From Gaiellasilicea sp963749515 (GTDB lineage: Bacteria; Actinomycetota; Thermoleophilia; Gaiellales; Gaiellaceae): 64,000 nt of DNA. This document shows positions 18,561-26,210 of the stretch, piece after piece. Under the pieces are notes generated by a model. That model had not been told where the DNA came from. It saw only the letters and a program-made list of their open reading frames with translations, and made no database searches. The DNA lies in assembly GCA_963749515.1 (NCBI GenBank), contig CAVVMR010000001.1:868001-932000 (forward strand), given 5' to 3'. Both the position numbers and the translations under genes were made by a program. Position 1 is the first letter of the stretch; each line of letters begins with the position of its first letter.

Positions 18561-20786
18561 GTTGCCGGAGACGACGCCGGCCGGGTTGGAAGCCGTGACG
18601 GTGCGACCCGTGCTGGGCGCGGTCGTCGTGCCGTCGAACGTGTAGTCGAAGTGATCACCGGTCTGCGAGCCGCTGAAGTTCGTGCCGCCGTTCGTGTTCA
18701 GCGGGCCGAACGCGTAGGACGCGACGCCTGTGTGCGGGTCGGTCGAGGTAGCGGTGACCCGGAAGGTTCCACCGGCCGACGGGCGGATGTAGAGCGTGCC
18801 CGCGGCGTAGTGTGCGTTCGCAGAGAGATTGGACAGGACGAGGGTCGGAGCGCTCGGCGCCGAGGTGTCGACCTTCACGACCGTGCTCTGGATGCTCGAC
18901 TGGTTGCCGACGTTGTCGGTGCCGGTGAGCGTGTAGCGGTAACAGCCCGTGGCGAGCGTGTCGGCGTCGTTGCCGGCGGTGATCGTCACCGGGTCGCTGC
19001 CCGAGAAGCTGCTGCACGCATCGGCTGCGAGCGTCGCGCTCGCGCGCGTCAAGGTGTGCCCGGAGACACCCGCGCCGGCGTCGGTGAAGTTGACCTGAGC
19101 GAGTGCGACGGTGCCGTCGCCGTCGTACGCGCCGCCGCCGTTCGCGGTGATCGACCCGCCGGTCGGGCCCGTCGTGTCGTTCGAGACGGTGAAGGTGCCG
19201 TTGGCGGAGGCGCTGCCGGCGCCGTTGGTCGCCGTGACGTTGCTCGCGCCCGGTGTCGCCGCGGCGTTCACGTACGTGTAGGTCCGCGTCGCGCCGCTCC
19301 CGGTCTGCGACCAGCCCGCGCCGAGGGTGGGGAACGAGTAGGAGGCGATGCCGGTCTGCGCGTCGGTCGAGCTTGCCGTGACGTCGAAGCTGCCACCGGC
19401 GCCCGCGGCGGAGCGGAACCAGATCGTCGTGCCGCTGCCCGGATAGTGCGCGTCGCCGGTCGCATTCGAGAGCGTCAGGGCCGGGGCGGTGGGCGCCGTG
19501 AGGTCGACCTTCACGATCGCGCTCTGCGTTGCGACCTGGTTGCCGACGTTGTCGGTGGCGGTGAGCGTGTAGCGGTAGCAGCCCGCGGCGAGCGTGTCGG
19601 CGTCGTTGCCGGAGAGAATCGTCACCGGGGCGGTGCCGGCGAATCCGCCACACACGTCGTTGACGAGGGTCGCCGTCGCGCGAGTGAAAGTCTGCGTGGC
19701 GATGCCGGAGCCGGCGTCGGAGTGGTCGGTCTTCGCGAGTGCGACTGTGCCGTCGCTGTCGTAGGCGCCGCCGCCGTTCACCGTGATCGAGCCTCCGCTC
19801 GGAGCTGTCGAGTCGGCGGTGAGCGTGAACGTGGAGCTGTTGGTGCGGCCGGCGTTGTTCTGTGCCGTGACCGTCTTGGCGCCGTCTGCCTCGGTCGGGG
19901 TCGCGAGCGTGTAGGTGCGGGCGCCGCCCGAGCCCGAGAGGGTGAAGCCGGTGAGCGTGGGGAAGGAGTAGGAGGCGATCCCGGACTGGCCGTCGGTGGA
20001 GCTGGCGGTGACGTCGAAGGAGCCGCTGCCCGCCGGGCGGTAGTACGCCGTGGTGCCGGTCGTGTGGACGTCGGCGCTCGAGTCGGCGAGCGCGAGTGAC
20101 GGGGCGGTCGGGTCGGACGTGTCGACCTTGACGATCGTGGTGATCGAGACGGTGTTGCCGACGTTGTCGGTGCCGGTGAGGATGTAGCGGTAGCAGCCGG
20201 TGGCGAGGCCGCTCTGGGCGGGCGTGCCGACGAGGGTGGTGGGGGCGCCGTAGGCCGAGCAGGCGTCGGCGTTGAGCGTGCCCTGCTCGCGCGTCAGCGT
20301 CGAGGAGGCGAGACCGGAGGCCGCGTCGGTGTAGTCGGTGCGGAGGCCGATGGTGAAGGCGCCGTCGCCGTCGTAGCTCTGGCTGCCGCCGCCCGATGCG
20401 ACGACGGTGTTGACGGTCAGCGCGCCACCGGTCGGGGCAGCAGCGTCCGAGGTGAGCGTGAAGTTCGTGGCGCTCGAGCTGACGAGAGCCTGGTTGCGGG
20501 CGGTGACGGGCTTGGCGCCGTTGGGCTCGGTCGGCGTCGCCAGGGTGTAGGTGCGGGTGGCGCCGGTGCCGGAGCCGGTGAAGCCGGCCAGGGCCGGGAA
20601 GCTGTAGTCGAGGATGCCGGACTGCGCGTCGGTCGACGAGGCGGTGACGTCGAAGGAGCCGCTGCCGGCCGGGCGGTAGAAGGCCGTGGTGCCGGTGGTG
20701 TGCACGTCCGCGCTCGAGTCGCTCAGAACCAGGCCGGGCGCCGCCGGGGCGCTCGTGTCGACCTTGACGACGGTCGTGATCGTCAC
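15882..20786 (-). CDS. Giant repeat protein, central fragment (transition from Cys-pair units to Ig-like units)
   Basis: The meaningful part runs from about 21,332 (frame entered after an insertion; no start codon exists until the internal GTG at 20786) to about 17,286. Below that point the frame reads Arg/Pro-rich nonsense to the stop at 15882. It contains Cys-pair units ending in GCYRYTLTGTDNVGN or GCYRYTLTATDNVGN and intervening YRPAGSGSFDVTASS blocks. A linker follows (ANAHYAAGTLYIRPSAGGTF, then SGPTTALTDPGANLRGTVGL), and then the first Ig-like units, including one with two Cys (FECRLDGGGWSACSS). It is not an independent gene. Confidence 0.7.
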   Translation of the reverse strand: MTITTVVKVDTSAPAAPGLVLSDSSADVHTTGTTAFYRPAGSGSFDVTASSTDAQSGILDYSFPALAGFTGSGTGATRTYTLATPTEPNGAKPVTARNQALVSSSATNFTLTSDAAAPTGGALTVNTVVASGGGSQSYDGDGAFTIGLRTDYTDAASGLASSTLTREQGTLNADACSAYGAPTTLVGTPAQSGLATGCYRYILTGTDNVGNTVSITTIVKVDTSDPTAPSLALADSSADVHTTGTTAYYRPAGSGSFDVTASSTDGQSGIASYSFPTLTGFTLSGSGGARTYTLATPTEADGAKTVTAQNNAGRTNSSTFTLTADSTAPSGGSITVNGGGAYDSDGTVALAKTDHSDAGSGIATQTFTRATATLVNDVCGGFAGTAPVTILSGNDADTLAAGCYRYTLTATDNVGNQVATQSAIVKVDLTAPTAPALTLSNATGDAHYPGSGTTIWFRSAAGAGGSFDVTASSTDAQTGIASYSFPTLGAGWSQTGSGATRTYTYVNAAATPGASNVTATNGAGSASANGTFTVSNDTTGPTGGSITANGGGAYDGDGTVALAQVNFTDAGAGVSGHTLTRASATLAADACSSFSGSDPVTITAGNDADTLATGCYRYTLTGTDNVGNQSSIQSTVVKVDTSAPSAPTLVLSNLSANAHYAAGTLYIRPSAGGTFRVTATSTDPHTGVASYAFGPLNTNGGTNFSGSQTGDHFDYTFDGTTTAPSTGRTVTASNPAGVVSGNGSYLIVEDGSGPTTALTDPGANLRGTVGLTATATDPDAGVVSVAFQRSPAGAGTWTTISTDSTPGDGFSASFDTTGATDGLYDLRALATDDVGNTSTDVVANRRIDNTNPTGSVTSPAGGANVSGSTVLASNSADAGSGVDTIVFQRSPAGAGTWTNQVSPWATSGVSDGLYDLRVLTTDNAGNSFTSAAVTVRVDNTNPVGSITAPVDSASVRASIAVTSSSTDAGGSGVGTVVFQRSPLGLGSWTTIDSDTLTPYSVAFDTTAVSDGQYDLRAITTDLAGNSFTSGLVSVTVDNTAPNTSITSQPADPTSSASASFSFTSSEGGSTFECRLDGGGWSACSSPESYSSLADGSHTFQVRTTDAAGNLDASPAAYTWLVDVTNPTGSVTAPADAANVRGTVGLTSNSADAGGSGVATVQFQRSPARRRHLDEPGPELEHDPADRRPVRPPRRHDGRRRQHLHLGHDHGARRQHEPDRLRHRSGRRCQRPQHDLPHEQLHGRRFGRRHRHLPALARRRRLVDEPGSELGYDGSGRRPVRPPRRDERQRRQLLYLRDYHRPRRQHEPDRLGDEPGRRRRHSRHRCAREQFGRPGRLGRRHHHLPALARGRRHLDEPGAELEHDPADRRPVRPPRRHDRLRRQQPHLGDDHGARRQHESDRLGHRSGRRGQRAWHDRPDEQLRRRRRLRRRDRPVPALARRRRHLDEPGPELEHDPAGRRPVRPPRRHDGRRRQRLHLGDDHGARRQHEPDRLRHRSGRRGQRARHRRPDEQLRRRRRLRRRDRPVPALADRRRHLDEPGPELEHDPAGRRPVRPPRRQHRQRRQHPHLGNDHGAYRQHGAVRDDGRPGLGSLRHRHAHLDDERRRLRPRVGHLSALSGEREHLDEPGCELGHDG

Positions 20787-21687
20787 GGTGTTGCCGACGT
20801 TGTCGGTGCCGGTGAGGACGTAGCGGTAGCAGCCGGTGGCGAGGCCGCTCTGGGCGGGCGTGCCGACGAGGGTGGTGGGTGCGCCGTAGGCCGAGCAGGC
20901 GTCGGCGTTGAGCGTGCCCTGCTCGCGCGTGAGCGTCGAGGAGGCGAGACCGGAGGCCGCGTCGGTGTAGTCGGTGCGGAGGCCGATGGTGAAGGCGCCG
21001 TCGCCGTCGTAGCTCTGGGTGCCGCCGCCCGATGCGACGACGGTGTTGACGGTCAGCGCGCCGCCGGTCGGGGCAGCAGCGTCCGAGGTGAGCGTGAAGT
21101 TCGTGGCGCTGGAGCTGACGAGAGCCTGGTTGCGGGCGGTGACGGGCTTGGCGCCGTTGGGCTCGGTCGGGGTCGCCAGGGTGTAGGTGCGGGTGGCGCC
21201 GGTGCCGGAGCCGGTGAAGCCGGCCAGGGCCGGGAAGCTGTAGTCGAGGATCCCGGACTGCGCGTCGGTCGACGAGGCGGTGACGTCGAAGGAGCCGCTG
21301 CCGGCGGGCCGGTAGAAGGCGGTCGTGCCGCGTCGTGTGCACGTCGGCGCTCGAGTCGGAGAGCACGAGGCCGGGTGCGGCCGGGGCGCTCGTGTCGACC
21401 TTGACGACCGTCGTGATCGTCACGGTGTTGCCGACGTTGTCGGTGCCGGTGAGGAGGTAGCGGTAGCAGCCGGTGGCGAGGCCGCTCTGGGCGGGCGTGC
21501 CGACGAGGGTGGTGGGTGCGCCGTAGGCCGAGCAGGCGTCGGCGGCGAGCGTGCCCTGCTCGCGCGTCAGCGTCGAGGAGGCAAGACCGGCGGTCGCATC
21601 GGTGTAGTCGGTGCGGAGGCCGATCGTGAAGGCGCCGTCGTTGTCGTAGCTCTGGCGTGCCGCCGCCGCTTGCGCGACGCCGTTCAC
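18655..21687 (-). CDS. Giant repeat protein, short frame segment (about 21,742-21,332)
   Basis: Only about the first 120 codons of this 1,010-codon open frame are real; after the insertion near 21,332 the product becomes Arg/His-rich shadow sequence. The real part is one Cys-pair unit (ADACSAYGAPTTLVG, then GCYRYLLTGTDNVGN). Its first residues read AQAAAAR where all other copies have AASGGG-type residues, because a one-base insertion (about 21,655) and a one-base deletion (about 21,673) cancel each other. The stretch between 21,890 and 21,742 lies in yet another frame (that of an open frame spanning 21053-22117). Confidence 0.55.
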   Translation of the reverse strand: MNGVAQAAAARQSYDNDGAFTIGLRTDYTDATAGLASSTLTREQGTLAADACSAYGAPTTLVGTPAQSGLATGCYRYLLTGTDNVGNTVTITTVVKVDTSAPAAPGLVLSDSSADVHTTRHDRLLPARRQRLLRRHRLVDRRAVRDPRLQLPGPGRLHRLRHRRHPHLHPGDPDRAQRRQARHRPQPGSRQLQRHELHAHLGRCCPDRRRADRQHRRRIGRRHPELRRRRRLHHRPPHRLHRRGLRSRLLDAHARAGHAQRRRLLGLRRTHHPRRHARPERPRHRLLPLRPHRHRQRRQHRDDHDRRQGRHERPGGARPGSERLERGRAHHRHHGLLPPGRQRLLRRHRLVDRRAVRHPRLQLPGPGRLHRLRHRRHPHLHPGDADRAQRRQARHRPQPGSRQLERHELHAHLGRCCPDRWRADRQHRRRIGRRQPELRRRRRLHHRPPHRLHRRGLRSRLLDADARAGHAQRRRLLGLRRPHHPRRHARPERPRHRLLPLHPHRHRQRRQHRLDHHDRQGRHVRPDRPVTRARRLERRRPHDRHHGVLPPGGQRLLRRHRQLHRRPVRDRLLLLPHAHRLHPLGLGRRPHLHARDPDRGRRRQDGHGTEQRRPHQQLHVHAHRRLDSSERRLDHGERRRRLRQRRHSRTREDRPLRRRLRHRHADFHSRDGDPRQRRVWRIRRHRPGDDSLRQRRRHARRGLLPLHAHRHRQRRQPGRNAERDREGRPHGAHRPGPDALECDRRRALSGQRHDDLVPLRRGRRWQLRRHGKLDRRADRHRLLLVPHPRRGLVADRERRDADLHVRERRGDTGREQRHGDQRRRQRLRQRHLHRLERHDGPDRRVDHRERRRRVRRRRHRRTRSGQLHRRRRGCLRAHLDARERDARSRCVQQLLGQRPGDDHRRQRRRHARHGLLPLHAHRHRQRRQPVEHPEHGREGRHLGAERSDPRPVQSLCERTLRRGHALHPPVGRWNLPGHRYLDRPAHRRRVLRVRPAEHERRHELQRLADR

Positions 21688-24600
21688 CGTGAGCGCGCCG
21701 CCCGTCGGCGCGGCTGCGTCGGAGGTGAGCGTGAAGTTCGTGCGCGCTCGAGCTGAGCAGCGCCTGGTTGCGTGCCGTGACGGGCTTGGCGCCGTTGGGC
21801 TCGGTCGGAGTTGCCAGGGTGTAGGTGCGGGTCGCGCCGGCGCCGGAGCCGGTGAAGCCGGCCAGGGCCGGGAAGGAGTAGTCGAGGATCGCCGGACTGC
21901 CCGTCCGTGGAGCTGGCGGTGACGTCGAACGAACCCGTACCGGCGGGCCGGTAGAAGGCGGTCGCGCCCGTCGTGTGTACGTCGGCGCTGGAGTCCGAGA
22001 GTACGAGGCCGGGTGCGGCCGGCGCGGTCGTGTCGACCTTGACGATCGTCGTGATCGAGACGTTGTTGCCGACGTTGTCGGTGCCTGTGAGCACGTAGCG
22101 GTAGCAGCCGGTGGCAAGCCCGCTCTGGGCGGGTGTGCCGACGAGGGTGGTGGGTGCGCCGTAGGCCGAGCAGGCGTCGGCGGCGAGCGTGCCCTGCTCG
22201 CGCGTCAGCGTCGAGGAGGCGAGGCCGGCGGCGGCGTCGGTGTAGTCGGTGCGCGTGCCGATCGTGAAGGCGCCGTCGCCGTCGTAGCTCTGAGTACCGC
22301 CGCCGCTTGCTGCGACCCCGTTGACCGTGAGCGCGCCGCCCGTCGGCGCGGCTGCGTCGGAGGTGAGCGTGAAGTTCGTCGCGCTCGAGCTGAGCAGCGC
22401 CTGGTTGCGTGCCGTGACGGGCTTGGCGCCGTTGGGCTCGGTCGGAGTCGCCAGGGTGTAGGTGCGGGTCGCGCCGGCGCCGGAGCCGGTGAAGCCGGCC
22501 AGGGCGGGGAAGGAGTAGTCGAGGATGCCGGACTCGGCGTCGGTCGAGGAGGCGGTGACGTCGAAGGAGCCGCTGCCGGCGGGGCGGTAGAAGGCGGTCG
22601 TGCCGCTCGTGTGCACGTCGGCGCTGGAATCCGAGAGCACGAGGCCCGGCGCGGCCGGCACGCTGGTGTCGACCTTGACGATCGTCGTGATCGTGGTCGT
22701 GTTGCCGACGTTGTCGACGCCGGTGAGGACGAAGCGGTAGCAGCCGGTGGCAAGCCCGCTCTGGGCGGGGCTCCCGACGATCGTCGTCGGGGCGCCGTAG
22801 GCCGAGCAGGCGTCAGAGGCGAGCAGGCCCTGCTCGCGCGTGAGGGTCGACGCTGAAAGGCCGGAGGCCGCGTCGGTGTAGTCGGTGCGGAGGCCGATCG
22901 TGAAGGCGCCGTCGCCGTCGTAGCTCTGAGTACCGCCGCCGGAAGCGGCGACGCCGTTGACCGTGAGGGCGCCGCCCGTCGGGGCAGCAGCGTCCGAGGT
23001 GAGCGTGAAGTTCGTCGCGCTGGAGCTGAGCGAGAGCCTGGTTGCGGGCGGTGACGGGCTTGGCGCCGTTGGGCTCGGTCGGAGTCGCCAGGGTGTAGGT
23101 GCGGGTCGCGCCGGCGCCGGAGCCGGTGAACCCCGCAAGCACCGGGAAGGAGTAGTCGAGGATGCCGGACTGCGCGTCGGTCGACGAGGCGGTGACGTCG
23201 AAGGAGCCGCTGCCGGCGGGCCGGTAGAACGCGGTCGTGCCGCTCGTGTGCACGTCGGCGCTCGAGTCGGAGAGTACGAGGCCCGGCGCGGCCGGGGCGC
23301 TCGTGTCGACCTTGACCACAGTCGTGATCGAGACGGTGTTGCCGACGTTGTCGGTGCCGGTGAGCAGGTAGCGGTAGCAGCCGGTGGCGAGCCCGCTTTG
23401 GGCGGGCGTGCCGACGAGGGTGGTGGGTGCGCCGTAGGCCGAGCAGGCGTCGGCGGCGAGCGTGCCCTGCTCGCGCGTCAGCGTCGAGGAGGCGAGACCG
23501 GCGGTCGCGTCGGTGTAGTCGGTGCGGCCACCGATCGTGAAGGCGCCGTCGTTGTCGTAGCTCTGCGTGCCGCCGCCGCTTGCCGCGACGCTGTTCACTG
23601 TCAGCGCGCCGCCCGTAGGGGCGACCGAGTCGGCCGTCAGGGTGAAGTTCGAGCCCGTCGTCAGCAGCGCCTGGTTCCGTGCGGTGACCGTCTTCGCGCC
23701 GTTGGGCTCCGTCGGCGAGGCCAGCGTGTAGGTAACGGTGGAGCTGACGCTCGACTCGTTGAAGCCGGCCAGGTCGGGGAAGACGTAGTCGAGGACGCCG
23801 GACTGGGCGTCGGTCGAGCTCGCCGCGACGTCGAAGGAGCCGGTGCCGGCGGGACGGTAGAAGGCGGTGGTGCCGGTGGTGTGCACGTCGGCGCTCGAGT
23901 CGGAGAGCAGCAGCGTCGGAGCTGCCGGAGCGGTTGTGTCGACCTTGACCACGGTGGTGACGGTGGAGGTGTTGCCGACGTTGTCGGTGCCGGTGAGGAC
24001 GAAGCGGTAGCAGCCGGTGGCGAGGCCGCTCTGGGCGGGCGTGCCGACCAGGGTGGTGGGGGCGCCGTAGGCCGAGCAGGCGTCGGCGTTGAGGGTGCCG
24101 TTCTCCCGCGTCAGCGTCGAGGTTGCGAAGCCGGAGGCCGCGTCGGCGTTGTAGTCGGTCCGGGCGCCGATCGTGAAGGCGCCGTCGCTGTCGTAGCTCT
24201 GGGAGCCGCCGCCGGATGCGGCAACGCCGTTGACCGTCACGGCGCCACCCGTCGGGCCGGTCGCGTCGGAGGTGAGCGTGAAGTTCGTCGCCGTCGAGCT
24301 GACGAGAGCTTGGTTGCGGGCGGTGACCGGCTTCGCGCCGTTGGGCTCGGTCGGGGTCGCCAGGGTGTAGGTGCGGGTGGCGCCCGCGCCGGAACCGGTG
24401 AAGCCGGCCAGCGCCGGGAACGAGTAGTCGAGGATGCCGGACTGGGCGTCGGTCGAGGAAGCGGTGACGTCGAACGAGCCGGAGCCGGAGGGCCGATAGA
24501 AGGCTGTGGTCCCGGTCGTGTGGACGGCGGCGCTTGCATCGCTCAGCACCAGCCCTGGCGCTGCCGGACCGCTCGTGTCGACCTTGACCACGGTGGTGAC

Positions 24601-26210
24601 CGTGGTCGTGTTGCCGACGTTGTCGGTGCCCGTGAGGACAAAGCGGTAGCAGCCGGTGGCGAGCCCGCTCTGGGCGGGTGCGCCGACGATCGTCGTCGGG
24701 GCGCCGTAGGCCGAGCAGGCGTCGGCGTTGAGCGTGCCCTGCTCGCGCGTCAGCACGGAGGTCGCGATGCCGGAGGCCGCATCGGCGTTGTAGTCAGTTC
24801 GGACGCCGATCGTGAAGGCGCCGTCGCCGTCGTAGCTCTGGGTGCCGCCGCCCGAGGCGGCGACCGAGTTGACCGTCAGCGCGCCGCCGGTGGGGCCGGT
24901 CGCGTCCGAGGTGAGGGTGAAGTTGGTGGCCGTGGAGCTGAGCAGGGCCTGGTTGCGGGCGGTGACGGGCTTGGCGCCGTTGGGCTCGGTCGGTGTCGCC
25001 AGGGTGTAGGTGCGAGTGGCGCCGGGGCCGGAGCCGGTGAAGCCGGCGAGCGCCGGGAAGCTGTAGTCGAGAATCCCCGACTGGCCGTCCGTCGCCGAAG
25101 CGGTGACGTCGAAGGCGCCGCTGCCGGCGGGCCGATAGAACGCTGTGGTCCCGGTGGTGTGCACGTCCGCGCTCGAGTCGGAGAGCACCAGGCCCGGTGC
25201 GGCCGGCGCGCTCGTGTCGACCTTGACCACGGTCGTGACGGTAGAGGTGTTGCCGACGTTGTCGGTGCCGGTGAGGACGAAGCGATAGCAGCCGGTCGCG
25301 AGGCCGCTCTGGGCGGGCGTGCCGACGAGGGTGGTGGGGGCGCCGTAGGCCGAGCAGGCGTCGGCGTTGAGGGTGCCGTTCTCGCGCGTCAGCGTCGAGG
25401 TCGCGATGCCGGACGCGGCATCGGTGTAGTCGGTGCGCGCGCCGATCGTGAACGCGCCGTCACTGTCGTAGCTCTGTGACCCGCCGCCGGTGGCCGCAAC
25501 GGTGTTGACCGTGAGCGCCCCGCCTGTCGGAAGGCCCGAGTCGTCCGCAATCGTGATCGTGTCGTTGCCGGTCCGGCCGACCGTGTCCGTCGCGACGACG
25601 CTCACCGAGCCCGGAGCGGCCGCCGCGCTCCAGCTGTACGTGGTGGAGGCAAAAGGCGTGCCGTTGTCCGTGTTGCCGGTCCCCGTCCAGCCCGAGACTC
25701 CGGAGAGGTCCGGGAAGGTGACGCCCGCGACGAGCGTGGCGACGTCGGACGCGGTCGCGTTCAGCGTGAACGAGCCGGAGGCACCTGCACGGACGTAGTG
25801 CGTGTCCGAGCCCACGGCGTAGAACTGGTTGCCGGGGTTGGTGCCCTCGGTGGGCGCCGTGGCGGTCGTGGTCGGGTTGCCCGTGTCGACCTTGACGACG
25901 GTCGTGACGGTGGAGGTGTTGCCGACGTTGTCGGTGCCGGTGAGGACATAGCGGTAGCAGCCATTCGCAAGCCCTGACTGCGCCGGGGTGCCGACGATCG
26001 TCGTCGGAGCGCCGTAGGCCGAGCAGACATCGGCGGCCAGCGTGCCCTGCTCGCGCGTCAGCGTCGAGGTCGCGATGCCGGACGCGGCATCGGTGTAGTC
26101 GGTGCGCGTGCCGATCGTGAAGGCGCCGTCGGTGTCGTAGCTCTGGGTGCCGCCGCCGCTCGCCGCGACGCTGTTGACTGTGAGCGCGCCGCCGGTGGGC
26201 GCGGTCGTGT
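18850..26210 (-). repeat. Tandem Cys-pair repeat array (~636-nt unit, 12 copies)
   Basis: The marker motif GCYRY/GCYRF is encoded near 18,930, 19,570, 20,187, 20,822, 21,459, 22,097, 22,733, 23,369, 24,002, 24,646, 25,285 and 25,950, mostly 633-644 bases apart. Each unit has a CSAYGAP (or CSSFSG, CGGFAG) Cys and a GCYRY Cys about 22 residues later, probably a disulfide. Copies between about 20 and 25 kb are nearly identical at DNA level, which is where most frame errors lie. Confidence 0.85.
21684..23138 (-). CDS. Giant repeat protein, Cys-pair repeat segment (about 23,030-21,890)
   Basis: The real coding part lies between the insertions near 23,030 and 21,890. It encodes nearly two copies of the ~212-residue unit: TNFTLTSDAAAPTGGALTVN, SYDGDGAFTIGLRTDYTDAA, CSAYGAP, GCYRFVLTGVDNVGN, SSADVHTSGTTAFYRPAGSG and LDYSFPALAGFTGSG. 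Outside those limits the frame reads Pro/Arg-rich shadow sequence. It continues from the N-terminal fragment and is not an independent gene. Confidence 0.65.
   Translation of the reverse strand: MRGSPAPAPARPAPTPWRLRPSPTAPSPSPPATRLSLSSSATNFTLTSDAAAPTGGALTVNGVAASGGGTQSYDGDGAFTIGLRTDYTDAASGLSASTLTREQGLLASDACSAYGAPTTIVGSPAQSGLATGCYRFVLTGVDNVGNTTTITTIVKVDTSVPAAPGLVLSDSSADVHTSGTTAFYRPAGSGSFDVTASSTDAESGILDYSFPALAGFTGSGAGATRTYTLATPTEPNGAKPVTARNQALLSSSATNFTLTSDAAAPTGGALTVNGVAASGGGTQSYDGDGAFTIGTRTDYTDAAAGLASSTLTREQGTLAADACSAYGAPTTLVGTPAQSGLATGCYRYVLTGTDNVGNNVSITTIVKVDTTAPAAPGLVLSDSSADVHTTGATAFYRPAGTGSFDVTASSTDGQSGDPRLLLPGPGRLHRLRRRRDPHLHPGNSDRAQRRQARHGTQPGAAQLERARTSRSPPTQPRRRAARSR

Noticed and set aside
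8784..20099. Long plus-strand open frames opposite the giant gene (for example 8813-11659, 12053-14965 and 15323-17398)
   Set aside because: Their products are Arg/Gly/Val-rich, low-complexity mirror images of the repeat gene; high GC keeps antisense frames open.
21332..23030. Programmed ribosomal frameshifting in the giant gene
   Set aside because: The shift sites share no slippery heptamer, and each differs from intact sister repeats by one extra base; sequencing error or decay is simpler.
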